Of a DNA stretch of 64,000 nucleotides, positions 14,220-26,500 are shown piece after piece. The position numbers were made by a program, and so were the translations under genes. The stretch is from Agelaius tricolor (taxonomy: Eukaryota > Chordata > Aves > Passeriformes > Icteridae): NCBI GenBank assembly GCA_023055355.1, contig JALJCS010000001.1:47993381-48057380 (forward strand), written 5' to 3'. The notes beneath the pieces were generated by a model. That model made no database searches. It was not told the DNA's origin and saw only the letters and a list, made by a program, of their open reading frames with translations. Every line of letters starts with the position of its first letter. Position 1 is the stretch's first letter.

Positions 14220-14480
14220 GTTTCACTGTGCACTTGGCTCCACTTCTGGGACAGTCCTGCTCCACGGCTGCTGTCTGCTGCAGGACCTGGCTGGCTGGTG
14301 TGACCAAAGACAACCCTCACTTGCTGGTTGTGCTCTGCAGCACCTCTGCCAGCCTCCCCCGCTCTTGCTGCCTCCTCCCCAGCCCTCTTCCCCTCTCTGC
14401 CCTTATCTGCAAAGCCCAACTCAGCTGCACCAGCTTCAGGCTCAGTGAATCACCATTCCTTGCCCACATTTCTCCCCAGA
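14220..14480. other. GC- and pyrimidine-rich patch, unrecognised
   Basis: About 260 bp of C/T-rich sequence with runs such as CTCCCCAGCCCTCTTCCCCT and open frames on both strands. No repeat family or protein was recognised, and flanking sequence returns to AT-rich intron. Confidence 0.35.
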
Positions 14481-17400
14481 CATGTTGTGCCTGCAATATT
14501 TCTTCCTCCCTTGCAGTCAAAAGGGATGAATCTTGCCAATGAAAGAACAGATAGGAAACCATTCTTATTTTAAAAAAAACTCGCTCAGTGAATATTTGCA
14601 CAGCTTTTTCAGAGCTCTCTTGAGGAACTCTTCCATGACATCTCTGTAGATCTTATGCTAACAATGTCTGCCAGAGCCCATGAGCTCTGCTCTGACTCTC
14701 ACACAAGCTACTTCTTTAAGGCTGTTTTATGAACGCTATCATCCACAACTGTTTATAATACCAAGCCCCACAGAAGCCCCTTATTTTTGCAAAGGGATGA
14801 GTATCCAGCTCAGGCACACCCAGTATAAATAACCCTTGGGCAAAATACATAGAGTGAACAAATAAGGGCAAAAATATTGCATAAAGTTCAGATTCTTTCC
14901 CGAAATCAGACTTCTCTCTCCTCCCAAAGGCTGGAAAAAGCTATTCTCATATCACAGTCATGTACAACAGGTCAGGAAATTTTACTTCCAAATTACTCCC
15001 CTCTTCTCCCACCTGCAGTGTCTTTCAAAGCATTTACATAATACTCCTTCTTTCATGAGAGCTGCCATTTTGAAGGCAAAAGCAAAGCCATTGAGCCTTC
15101 TCAAACAGCTTAAGACTATTTTGTCAAAGATAATTAAGATTTATTTCAAAACTAAAGTGCCACAATGAGGTTGCATTAAAATGACTGATTTTTGCAGTGC
15201 TGAGTATTAGAACCCTAGCATTTGCCAGAACATTTGCATTTTATTTTTTGGAGAAGATCTATCTTTGAGTCTTTGCCACAAGAAATGTTTTTGTCCTGCA
15301 TTTTTGATAACCTCCCAGAACATTTTCTCCTCCCTTAATTAAGAAATGTGGGGGGTTTTCCATAGCTTCTACACAAACAGGATATGAAGGCCAAGATGTT
15401 TCTTGTAACATTTTACAAAGAACATGCTACTCATAATGATCTTGTTAGATACAGATTCTCCACAACAGATTTTTCTTGTCACATATCTTATGATTGTCCC
15501 CAGTTCTCCACATAATCTCATTATCATTGCTATTTCCAATTCAAATTTATCTGACTGCAGCTTCCAGCTCTTGCTTCCTGTTATTAATTTCTCACATACT
15601 GTAATTTCCTTGGAATTTTCTCTCTGCAAAGGTACTTGAACACTGTGAGCCAGTTACATCCCAGTCTTCTTTATGCAAAATCAATATCAAGTTTCACATT
15701 GCAGAGTATTTTTCCCAGCCTTCAAATAATTTTTATGCTTTTCCCCTCCCACTACTCTTTGCCAGTTTTTTACCCTCCTAAAAATGTGCCTTTCAAAACT
15801 GCACTATACACAGAGGTGTCATTTGTACCTGTTGAGGTACATCTCACACCTATTAGGAGAAAAGCATTCCTCTATTACCACAGCATCAGTCTGAGGGGCA
15901 TGGTGATATACAGGAAAAGACAGTTACATATAACAAAAGCTTTATCTCGAATATTGACCTACCCAATTGCATAATTTTATATATTTAAGTATTTGCAAGT
16001 ATTCTAAATCTGAATGGCACAAACATACCAGTGAAATAGTGACTGCTGCTTTTATTCTTAAAGGCCTTTATTCTTAAACATGTATTTAAATATATAAAAT
16101 ACCAGTTTATCTCTGCAGGACTGAGATTTTTCTTCAGATTTAAACAACCAAATCAAGTTGTACTCCTTACATGGTTATACTTTATACCAGCAATGGTTTC
16201 CAAGTGGTAGCAAAGGAAAGCTTAAAAGCACCATGGTGTTTTATTAGAGTCTACAAATAATACTTTAGTCCTTAAATATTCTGCTTTTGACTTATGGATT
16301 TGGATCAATTTCCATTTGGTTACAAATAGAACACTTAATATCAAATACTTTAGTGAAATACATAGCAGGTACTGACTGATTCCAACCAGACACCTCTCTG
16401 CAGCAAGTTAATAATAGCTGTATGTTAAAACTGCTATTTTGTCAATAGCGATTTTGACATGTCAGGCACTGTCATTAGGTATTTTTGAATTGAAATAGCA
16501 CATCTAAATTCAAAAAATGAAGTCTACAGTAGCAGAAGTCAAAGCATGACTTTTAATGAAATCTTATAGTCTTTGATCATCATACAGGCATCACCCTTTG
16601 TATGAAAAAAAAAGTTTTAACGAAGAACTGTATATGTATTCCTCACACAAGGATATATGTATTTCCACAGAGCTTATCTTCATGATTTATGGAAAGTCTA
16701 CCTTTCTTATGGAGGAAATATTTGAGTGACTACAGCCAAAAAGGACACAGTCCTGAACACCAAATAACTTTATTTGTTGTATTTAATTATTGTACCATTC
16801 TGCAGATTCATTTCCCCCTTCTTCCTTCCCATATTTACATTTCAGCCATCATCCTCATTAAAAAGCAACTGAAAAATTTCTTTTTTCTTATTCTAAGCAC
16901 TACTTAGCACTGACAAAAAAATGTCAGTGTTTTATCAACACCATTCTCATACTAAATCAAAAAACACTGCACTACATCAACTCCCAGGAAAAAAATTAAC
17001 TCTATCCCAGCCCAAACCAGGACACACAAACAGTAGCAGCCATGAGACAACCACCCTCACAGTGCTCAGGGTAAGTCTGTCAGTGTGAGCAAAATCACTT
17101 GTGTAAACAAAGACTGCATGCAGGCTGTGGGAAGGGAAAGAAGGCATCACACCTCCTGAGAGGACCTGCCACAATGGCAAGTGCCACATTCTCTGCAGCT
17201 TGGTCTCCTAGCATCTCCTCTTGCACCTGTGTGAGCCCTCTCCTGCAACAGCCAATTCAACCACCTCTTCACCCACCTCAAGAGTATAAGAGTGTGACAG
17301 CATTTTATTGAAATAGGTATTCCCTAAATAAAGGATTCAAATTTTTCTTCCTTCCGGGAAACATTAACTGAAGTAGTAACTTTCATTATTATACAGTCCC

Positions 17401-20400
17401 CACGTTGTAGGCAAATTATTTGTATCTACAGTAAGACCCTTAGGCACATGCATGAAAGCCCACAGCCTACGGACTGGAGCAAGCCGTACAGTTTATTGCC
17501 TCTTTGTTGCTATTGTAACTCTCTTACCTAAGCCCCTAACTATGAAACACAAAAATATGAGACACAAATGTTGGGTTTATCTTCAGGCCCCTTTGACCTA
17601 CTTCATAAGCAACTGCAACCAGCACACTAATAGCAGAAGAGCTTTCTGCTGGCTTCACACAGTAGTCATTTTCTAGAGAACCACCAGTATAGGTAACTGC
17701 ACTCTAAAGCCCCCCCCAGTTTCTCCCACACCATACTATGGTGTGAAAAATGAATAACAAAGAAATAGTAACTTGCAAAGAGTAAAAATCTTATTTCAAG
17801 GGAGGAGGCCTTCAGCTGTTTGACAGAAGCATCACTACTGATTCAGACTCACTGCTGTTTAAATCTTTCTCACTGCATGCAAGTAACCAAGAGAAGCACA
17901 TAAGAATGCAAAAGCCAAAGCTGCATATACTCAAACACTTTAAGGATGGTTACAGCAAGGACTAAATCTCTACTGTACTTTTTACCTACTGTAGCACCAA
18001 TTCTCTGCATCAGATAAGACACTGCCAGCTGCTCTAACGCCCTGTTCAGAATGAAAGCAAGAGCACCTGATGGGACAAACCTGCAGCTCAGTCTCAGAAG
18101 TACCGAGCAGACTGCTTACGTCTTTCAAAAAACTTAATGCACTTCCCAGCATCTAAACAACTTTTTTATCATTTAACAGATAGAAACAACTGCTGTAAGG
18201 AAGCAAACCAAATACACTTCAGGCATTTTAGAAAGTTTTCTGACAGCAGATGTTATTTTCCAGCAACCAACTGCCATGTTATCATTGCTTACTTCAACAG
18301 GCGGAACAAGAGCTGATACAGCCATTCCAGGGCTGCATCCTAATTAGGGTGATTTAGGCCAGTCTTGTGCAAAACACATTTGCAAGTTTCTTTAACACGG
18401 CCTTCTTGCCCCAGAATGAAACTCACCCTAGTTCTCCCTCTACCTCTAAATTCAGGGACAAGCACTTCCTATTTTCAGCACAAGAAAACATCATAAAGCT
18501 TTCCTTTGCAATAAAACACTCAGGTACTTTGGCAACCTTGGAAAACTCCAGGAGGGAAACCAGACCACCCACACGTTAAAGTTCTGCACAAAGTTTCCCT
18601 TGCAGATGTGCAGTCCTTTTCCATAACAGATCAGATCTCATGGGTTTTATGAGGTAGAAACATTGATCCTCATCATGTACAGTTCATTTGATTCAGCAGA
18701 CATACAAAAATTGGAGGAGACAGAGGTCAATGGTTAGAAGTACGTCACATTTTTTAATGATGAAAAGAAAGATACTTTGCTATCTCTAATAAATGACTCC
18801 ATATGTTCCTCAGAAAGTCTTCTGAAGGCAACCAATAATATCCAGTCAGATGCACTGTATTTCATACATGGAAAGGGAAAGATGAGCAGTTTACACCTAA
18901 CATACTAATATTTTGCTTGTGGTATTTATTCATAAACGAAATCAACAGATTCAGAGAGATCTTAAAGCAACTGTTGAAATGGCTTCATACCACCAAGAAG
19001 ACTACTCAGCACACTAAGGCAAAAAACATTCCAATCCTTTCCCTAAATCCAAACAACATACAAAGAAATTGCCATGCCAGGTAAATATTGCTCACATTTA
19101 GTTCAAGTATCCTACTCTTCATCATGATCTTCTGAAATTGTGGATTACAAAAATGATCTTCCTTTAATGAGGCTTATCAGAAAATATCACTTGAATATTT
19201 TAAAATTAATTAGAAAAAAATACTAAATACCTCCAGTTCAGTGATGTACTAGATTTAATTTAAAAAAATAACAGTGCTTCATGTTTCTTCTTGAGAAATA
19301 AAAAACTAATGGCTTGACAAATCTTTCAAATCTGACAAATCCAGTCAGAGCAATCAGCCATGCACAAATGTCATCCTTTGAACTCAAATTTGGTCTCTTG
19401 CAAGCCCTGCCAGGGTTGTGGGAGGAACACACTGGACACAAAAGCTGCCACAGATCATCTTCAGGTACAGTGCAGAAAATGCCACATGAAACAGTGAGGA
19501 AAACAATGGCAGCACCTACCTAGTTCAATTAGTAATCTTAAGAGGGCTCTCTGCTGTCATCCATCTCAGACTTACACAATTTCCATTTGTGCATTCATAT
19601 ATTACAAATTCATTTGCAGTTATAAATAACTGAAATAGCAAATTCAAAGGGAAGAACTTGTTTGATCTTAGTCTGACATTCCAAGGAAGACAAAATTGTT
19701 AGTTTCATATATTTACTGTAAATCAATACCAAACCAAAACGCAACAGAATTTGGCCCTCTATTCTGAACTTAATCATTTCCACCCAAGAAAGAGAGAAAA
19801 GTTTGCAAATGTGTAAGAACCAAAAGTTACACCACCTTAGTTTGGACATGTTGCAGTCTATAATCAAAACGGCATAATTTTGGTAATTACTTTGGAACAA
19901 AGGTTAGGACAGCCATAATGATGCTCCCAGGGACACAAAGCTGGAAGGAACTGTCATCAGAGGTGGATTACAACTTGATCTATGGAGAACTGTGGCAATG
20001 CTGAGGATTAGAATAACAGAAATGAGACGCAACTAACTACAAAACTTCACCCTGAGAAATCCTCCCTAACAGGACATGAACTTTCCACCTGGGAACAACA
20101 GATTGATCAACAAGTCCATACCTAGATGAAAATGAATGTTAAAAAAGCAAACAGGAACACGGTGTGCCTCAGGAAAGTTTTGTCCAAGTGGAAAAAGGAA
20201 GAACTAACACCACTTAAGCTTTGCGTGAGGTTGTATAGAAAGTACTGTGCAACATTATTGTCCATTTTTCCAGAAAGTAATTTACCCTTTAACGGGTGCA
20301 GGAGGTGTTACCAGCACCATCAGAGGAAAGGAGGAAGTCCTGCTGGAAACAAAAGTTTGGGGGTTTTTTCATGAAAAAGGGCTACATTAGCTTTTACAGG

Positions 20401-20867
20401 TTCATAGAAACAAGAGTTATTTAAACTACAAAATGACTGTGGCACAAAGCCAAACATAAATAAAGATGCCAGAGCAAAAAGTTTCAGCTGGGTTTGAGAG
20501 GGATTTTATAAACATCAGAGCAGCGTTGTTTGGTGACAAGTTCTCAGTAAGAATGAAGAACTAAACAAATCTACCTAGTTTTAAAATAGTTATTAAGTTG
20601 ATTATAGGAGATAATTGCTTTCAGTAGTAGAGAACTGGATTGTAGGGTCTTACCCTCCTGTATTCCTAGCTTTGATTTCTGTATTACATCCCTCATATCT
20701 CTAGCGCTAGTCAAGAGAAATATTAAAATAGCATTCTAATATTTCATCCTTGCAGTTTGGCAGCTGGACAACCCACCTGATATTATTAGTCCTTTTTTTC
20801 CCCAGTAAGCTGATCTCCACAAAAGCATCTTCAAAGAGAGCATTTAGGAACAAGCCTATAAACTTTA

Positions 20868-21335
20868 TTTCACAGAATGTGCTGAGCTGTAAGGGACCCA
20901 TCAGGATCATTGAGTCCAACTCTTGGCCCTGCACAGCACCATCTCCTGTGCCTGAGAGCATTGTCTCCAAATGCTTCTTGAACTCTGTCAGACTGGTGCT
21001 GGGACCTCTTACCTGGGTAGCCTCTTCCAGTGTCCAGCTACCCTCTGGGTGAAGAACCTTTTCCTGGTACCTCAAACTTAAGCCCCACTGACTCAGCTGC
21101 AGGCCATTCCCTTGGGGCACCACAGAAGAAAGATCAGTGTCTGTCCCTCCTTTTCCCTTCAAAAGGAAGTTGTAGACTTCAACGAGATCCCCCCTCAGTC
21201 TCCTCCAGGATGAAGAGACGAAGTGACCTCAGTCACTCCTACCATGTGACTTCCCCTCAAGGCCCTTGGCTTATCTGCATTGTCCTCCTCTGGATGCTCT
21301 CTAATAGCTTAACATCTTCTTATAATCTGGTGATT
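20868..21335 (-). mobile_element. CR1 LINE fragment, 3' end, minus strand
   Basis: The fragment starts at the complement of a CR1 tail (TTCACAGAATGTGCTGAG). It carries the blocks ATTGAGTCCAACTCTTGGCC, CTGCACAGCACCATC, CAGACTGGTGCTGGGACC and GGTGAAGAACCTTTTCCTG. It then continues through the region matching the end of the CR1 reverse-transcriptase ORF to a GATGCTCTCTAATAGCTT block. The 5' end is truncated near 21335. This tail type differs from the 6727 copy, so the two belong to different CR1 subfamilies. Confidence 0.88.
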
Positions 21336-23211
21336 TCTTTATGGATCAGGAGTATTCTTAGAACAAAACACAAGGGCAGAGATTTCAGCTGCTGGGCTAC
21401 ACCCACCCCATCCAACTCCCTGTATAACCTCATGCTGTTGTTCAGGTAACACCAGGTGTTAAAAGACCTGCCCCAAAAAGTTTAACCACTAATACTGTTG
21501 CTACTAGTGTTCACAGCTTACTGCTCTACCTATACCTAAACAGATGAGCAGGGACTCAACACAAGACCATCACACACCCAAATCTAGTCCTGCACCTCAC
21601 AGCTCAATCAACACAGAGGCATCAATTGGTACAAAATACACTGAAGAGCCACAGCTGCCTCAGAGCTACAGACATTAATCTCCATTTCAATAAAACTACT
21701 TCAGATACTTCCAAAATATTTATCACCAAGTTTTTTCTTTAACTTATGCTCTCTCCTTTATTATTTTCAATCTGTAAATAATGTATGGTGATCAGCAATT
21801 TAAAAAAAAAAAAAGTCACTTGTATCAAGAAAACATTACAAGCTTGCAGACTTCAGATGAACAGTGGCTTCCATACTTGCTGATGGCCACCATCCCCACC
21901 AGAGGTGGGGTGAAAAGTCTCCTCAAACACAACACCTTGTTTATGCCATTGAAAATATTAATCAAACTTGGCATTGGTTCAGCATTAGATTTTTCTTTTA
22001 CTTATTTCTAACTTTCTACTCTTGACACCACAAGAACTAACAAGCAGAAAAAACCCCAGCAAATTATGCCACATCATCTTGAAGCTCCAGTTGAATTTGA
22101 AAATCGAAGTGTAAGAAGACAAAGTCAACAACTTCTGAACAGGCAGGTTTGCTGATATGTGCTATTAAAAGCTGCTTATTTCAGCCCACTTCAGGCAATG
22201 CCAAAAGAGTAGGTTTGATTGTGTTCAGAGCCTTTCCAGTAATTACAGATCTAGAACCACCAGAGTGTGGCTTACTATTCAGAAACAAACAGCTTAGCCC
22301 ATATGCTTATCGAAAGGGAAAATAAAGGTAAGTTATTTTAAACAGTATACCAAATATATCCAGTAGTAGAGGTATATATAGGACATGGGTTGACTCCCCC
22401 ATCCCAAACCTCTAATCATGTTTTCCTCGACTGAACTGTTGCCACAAAAATTCCTAAAATGTCAACAGCCCTAACATACAGGAAAAAAATTGAAACAAAA
22501 CATCTTAACCACAGTATTGCAAAGGTTTTTGGTATCTGGGCAGATGCACATAACAGAACACTGCTTTCACTCTTAGCTTTATGCTACAAATGCTTCAATG
22601 ATACTACCCTTTGATGCACGTATTTTCAATGCTTCCACATAATGCATTTAAAAAAATCCAACATTTGCAAAGTTCAGAAGACAAAGACAGTCCTCCAAGG
22701 GAACTTGGCAGTACTCAAATCAAGAAGTTTACTGCAATCAGGCTTCACCAACCTAAATAGCATCTCCAAAATTCAAATTCAGTTTATCATCTCCAGTTTT
22801 TGTAAATGCCATCTTCAAGTTTTGCAAAATGGGCTCGGTCATTAAATGCAACATATTTATTGAATTTTAAACTCCCAGTTTTATTATCATTGCAAAAAAA
22901 CCCAAACCCTAGCAAACATTTACTTCTGCATTCAGGTGTTAACACAATTTGAAGCAACGTGATGAAACCAGCTAGGATACATGGGATCTGGTAACATAAT
23001 CAAGGCCAATCTCTTGCTTTTTGACAAGCAGAAGATTTTTTGTTTAGAAAATTCACCAGTGCAGGCTCCCAACATCTGCATCTATCCAAAGTTAAATGTT
23101 AAGTAAATACAGTTTACATATTCTATATTTAGCCAGCACATGGCTTATTCCACATCTCACAAAGTAACTCAGCAAGTCTGTTCAGTAGCTTGTTAGTTTG
23201 CCACTGGCAAC
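21336..23211. other. Intronic, no feature recognised
   Basis: AT-rich unique sequence between the CR1 copy and the solo LTR, with an A12 run near 21803. No exon-like or repeat-like segment stands out. Confidence 0.65.
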
Positions 23212-23270
23212 TGTTGTCATTATATTGCAAAGGTTCCATACTGTTGTTTCCTTATTGCAAGAGTTTCATA
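23211..23270. repeat. Two tandem 30-bp units at the U5 end of the solo LTR
   Basis: Units 23211-23240 and 23241-23270 both begin CTGTTGT, contain TATTGCAA and end TTTCATA or TTCCATA, and are alignable along their whole length with scattered substitutions. The outer unit includes the terminal TG of the LTR, so the inner unit offers an alternative LTR edge at 23242. Confidence 0.65.
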
Positions 23271-23518
23271 CCTCCTTGATGTTTCTTGTAGGCAGCTCCT
23301 CTAAGCACTGACTCTTCCTTCTTGCAGTAACCAACTGACTGCAGTTCTCTTCTCAACCATCCAATCCACTCTTTTATAACACTCTTCTTCTTATTGGTTA
23401 CAGCTGTGGCCTGTTAAAGTCAGGCCTGCTCCTAATCTTTAATAATTGGCCCAGCTGCAACCTAGGGGTAAGATTACTTTCTATACTCCTTTATTTTCTT
23501 ATACTCTATCCCCCTACA
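23212..23518 (-). mobile_element. Solo LTR of an endogenous retrovirus, minus strand
   Basis: The element is bounded by TGTTGT at 23212 and CTACA at 23518, giving TG...CA ends, and is about 307 bp long. It is flanked by a near-identical 6-bp duplication: GGCAAC at 23206-23211 and GGTAAC at 23519-23524. On the minus strand it has a CCAAT element (complement of ATTGG at 23393-23397) and then a TATAAAAG box (23371-23378), in promoter order and spacing. No gag, pol or env remnants flank it, so it is a solo LTR left by recombination. The 6-bp duplication fits class II (alpha/beta-like, ERVK) avian elements; the family is inferred. It is in the same orientation as UST. Confidence 0.8.
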
Positions 23519-23524
23519 GGTAAC

Positions 23525-26500
23525 TCCATGACTTAGGATAGGAAGGAAGAACCTGTGTGTGAATCCAGATGTTGCATGACACAGCATCCTCTTCAGCCCC
23601 TGCACCCAAGAACCTTGTCAACAGCTTCTACACTCACTGCAACATACAACAACTTATTGTCACACACCCCATGAAAAGCTGATGTAGAGCTAGGGGGTGC
23701 TGGTCCAAATGCAGTCAGTGCCATTGTGAGAGGCACTGGCTTTCCAGACTCTCAGACAGAGCCCAGAACAGACAGGGAACCTTTCACAAGAGGCACGAGC
23801 TGTTTTGGAGGAAGGCCAAGATTGTTCATGTAGCGTAGGTCTACTGTTGGCAAGACTGAACAAACACTTTCTGGTCAATAACCCACAAAGTCCTTGTGTG
23901 TTTCCTCTCACAGCCCTCAAGATATTTTCTGTGTTCACGGTAGCATTCAACAGTGGAAGAACTACACACAGCCTACAACGGCATCTCCTGTTATTCTGTA
24001 ATAGCCAGCAAAAATTATTCAGCAACCATCCAAATAGTATTACTTAGCTAACATAACTCAATATTTTAACAGATAATACTGATTACACTATTCCTAAGCA
24101 AGTTGTTGGCACTAGCAGAAAAATCATAGCTCTGACAGACAACCTCAGCCCAACACACACCACAGGTATCTCCAAGGGAAGTTGGCTTTCCTTAGCACCC
24201 ATCACTTTTCCAGCTCGACAGGAGATGTTCACCAGCCACCATGACCAGGACATGGCCCACAATTACCAGAAGACATGGCACAGCATGTCCAAAACAATAT
24301 TCTGCTCTGTTTATTCTGGACTTAAAACATTTGGAATTTTTTCCAGCTGTTCAGTATTACTAGAAGCTTTACTACAAATATCTGTATTACGTTATTGATA
24401 TCAGCTCTTAAGAGCTTTCTAATTTGTCCAAGATGTACCTAGCCCAGGAGCCATCCAACTTCTAGAATGCCAGAAGAAAACAACTGAGGGCATACTAAAA
24501 TTCAAGAACAGACAAAATTTCCAAGTCACTACAGATCCAGAACAATGAAGTAACAGAAAACAAAGAATCTGAACTAAAATATGAATAAAGCTAAAATGCT
24601 GTAATTTCTGAAAAACCTTCAAAGCCAACCTTCTCTTTTCATTTTCTTCAACTTTACTTCAGTGTAACTTTTATGACTACATCTGCCATTATAACATTTT
24701 TAAATACTTTCACAGAAAACTAGAAGTGCGCAGTAGTCAGGTTCTTTTTCCCCCCTATGACTAGAATTCAAAGAAAACCATTTACTCATTTTCTTTCTTC
24801 AGAGAATATCTTCTGTATTCATATAAGAAATACAGATTTCCTATGAGGCATAGTACTAAAAACGAATTACTAGCTTTGAGTCTTTTGTAATTGTATCTTT
24901 TTCCTCTCTTCCTAAACTGTCAAATGTTGCAAATCCAATGGTACTGCAAGCATGACTGATGGTGCTAATTAAAAGTAAGTTTACCTTAAGTATTCATTTT
25001 GTCCCAAACCACTGTAATTGTGATCTCAGAGGACTCATTTAGGACACTGTCAATTGAAATACACTTTCAATTAAGTTTACAATGCATTGTAATGTTCAAA
25101 GAAGTCATTACGAAAGCTGGATGCCTATTTTTTACATATCCCTTGAAAGAGTTATTACCAATGACCAAGCTAACACTACTCGTTCATCTATGGGGGAACT
25201 TAAATGTCTTAGGTCAGACAAATTGTCCCTAAAACTACACTCTGTGATGAGGTCCTCTGTTCTGACCACAGGGTGCCCCACAGCCAGGTGAGGTGAAGGA
25301 CCCAGTGCAGCAAGGCTGGGGACAGATTTTGCCTGCCACCTTCCCAGCAAGGAAAGACTTCCCAGGAGCAAGATGCCAGTGAAGGAGTAGACAGATTCTG
25401 GCTCCATGTTACTGTCCCCGTGAAAAACCAATGTACAACATTATTTTGTATGCTTGGCAACAGCAACACCCAAACTTCTAAAAACAGCAAACGAGTTGCA
25501 ATTGTCTTGCCCTTGAAAATTACCAGGTTTTATGCAGAAAACAACACACCATATGCTCCCTAGGAAGAGTAAAGCCTACTCTCTCAGTAAACCAGAACTT
25601 TGTAACATGAACCCAGAAAAAAAGTCACCTCTTAAGAAATCAAAACAATACACTTTTTTTTTCCTGAGTAAAAAATTATAGTCATACTACCTAGAAAATA
25701 CAAGTGTTACACCCTTTCTAAAATACAGTCCACTTGCTAAAACATAATAAACAGGAAATAAAGGCTCTTTTGGCTTGAAGCAAACAAAGCATTAAGGCTT
25801 ATTTTTATGGAGTTCAAAAATAAGATATTCTATCATGTGTCATCTGGAGCAAAACACACAATAGCAATAGAGACAAAAGAGAAGTAACTGAAGGACATTT
25901 TACTACACAAAAACCTAGAACCACTTGAAGAGTCATTGGAGTTAGATTTTATGGCAATATTGAATTTATATTCACTAGAACAGTTTGTCATAAGTTTCCA
26001 GTGTCTAACAAATTTCCTTCCCTAGAACAAGCTCTATGTGTGTTTTACTGAGATACAGAATGATATTTGGCACACCACAATGCACACAAAAAGCTGAATG
26101 AATTCACACCTTCATACTTACCACTCTTCATACTCACCACTTTAATTTTTTTCTGTTAGTGTAATTGACCTAATTTTAGCCACCACTTGCTATTTTATCT
26201 TGTATCTGCCACATGCAGATTCAGCTCCAGTCCCACCTGAAATATGACACACACTGTTTGCTCTCTAATGAGGGGGTCCCATTTCCCATAATATAGAAGC
26301 CCACCAAGCAGAAATATTTTATTAGGTACCTACCACCTATTTCTAGATGGTATTCCTCAAAATCCAGCACTTACCAAGTAGACTCAGAGACACTGTCTGC
26401 ATAACATTGGACCTACAAACCCTATTCAACAAACACTGACTGCTACAGAAATTTGTAATAAATTTTAAAAGTACAAAGGTAAGAAAAAATGGGATGAAGT

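Larger units (their letters stand above)
7153..20867. other. Intronic, mostly unique sequence
   Basis: Apart from the A17 tract and the three GC-rich patches listed, I see AT-rich unique DNA with short homopolymers and no convincing exon or mobile element. Several stretches without any recognised repeat, for example 11160-13900 and 14700-20000, could hold regulatory sequence that only cross-species alignment would show. Confidence 0.65.
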
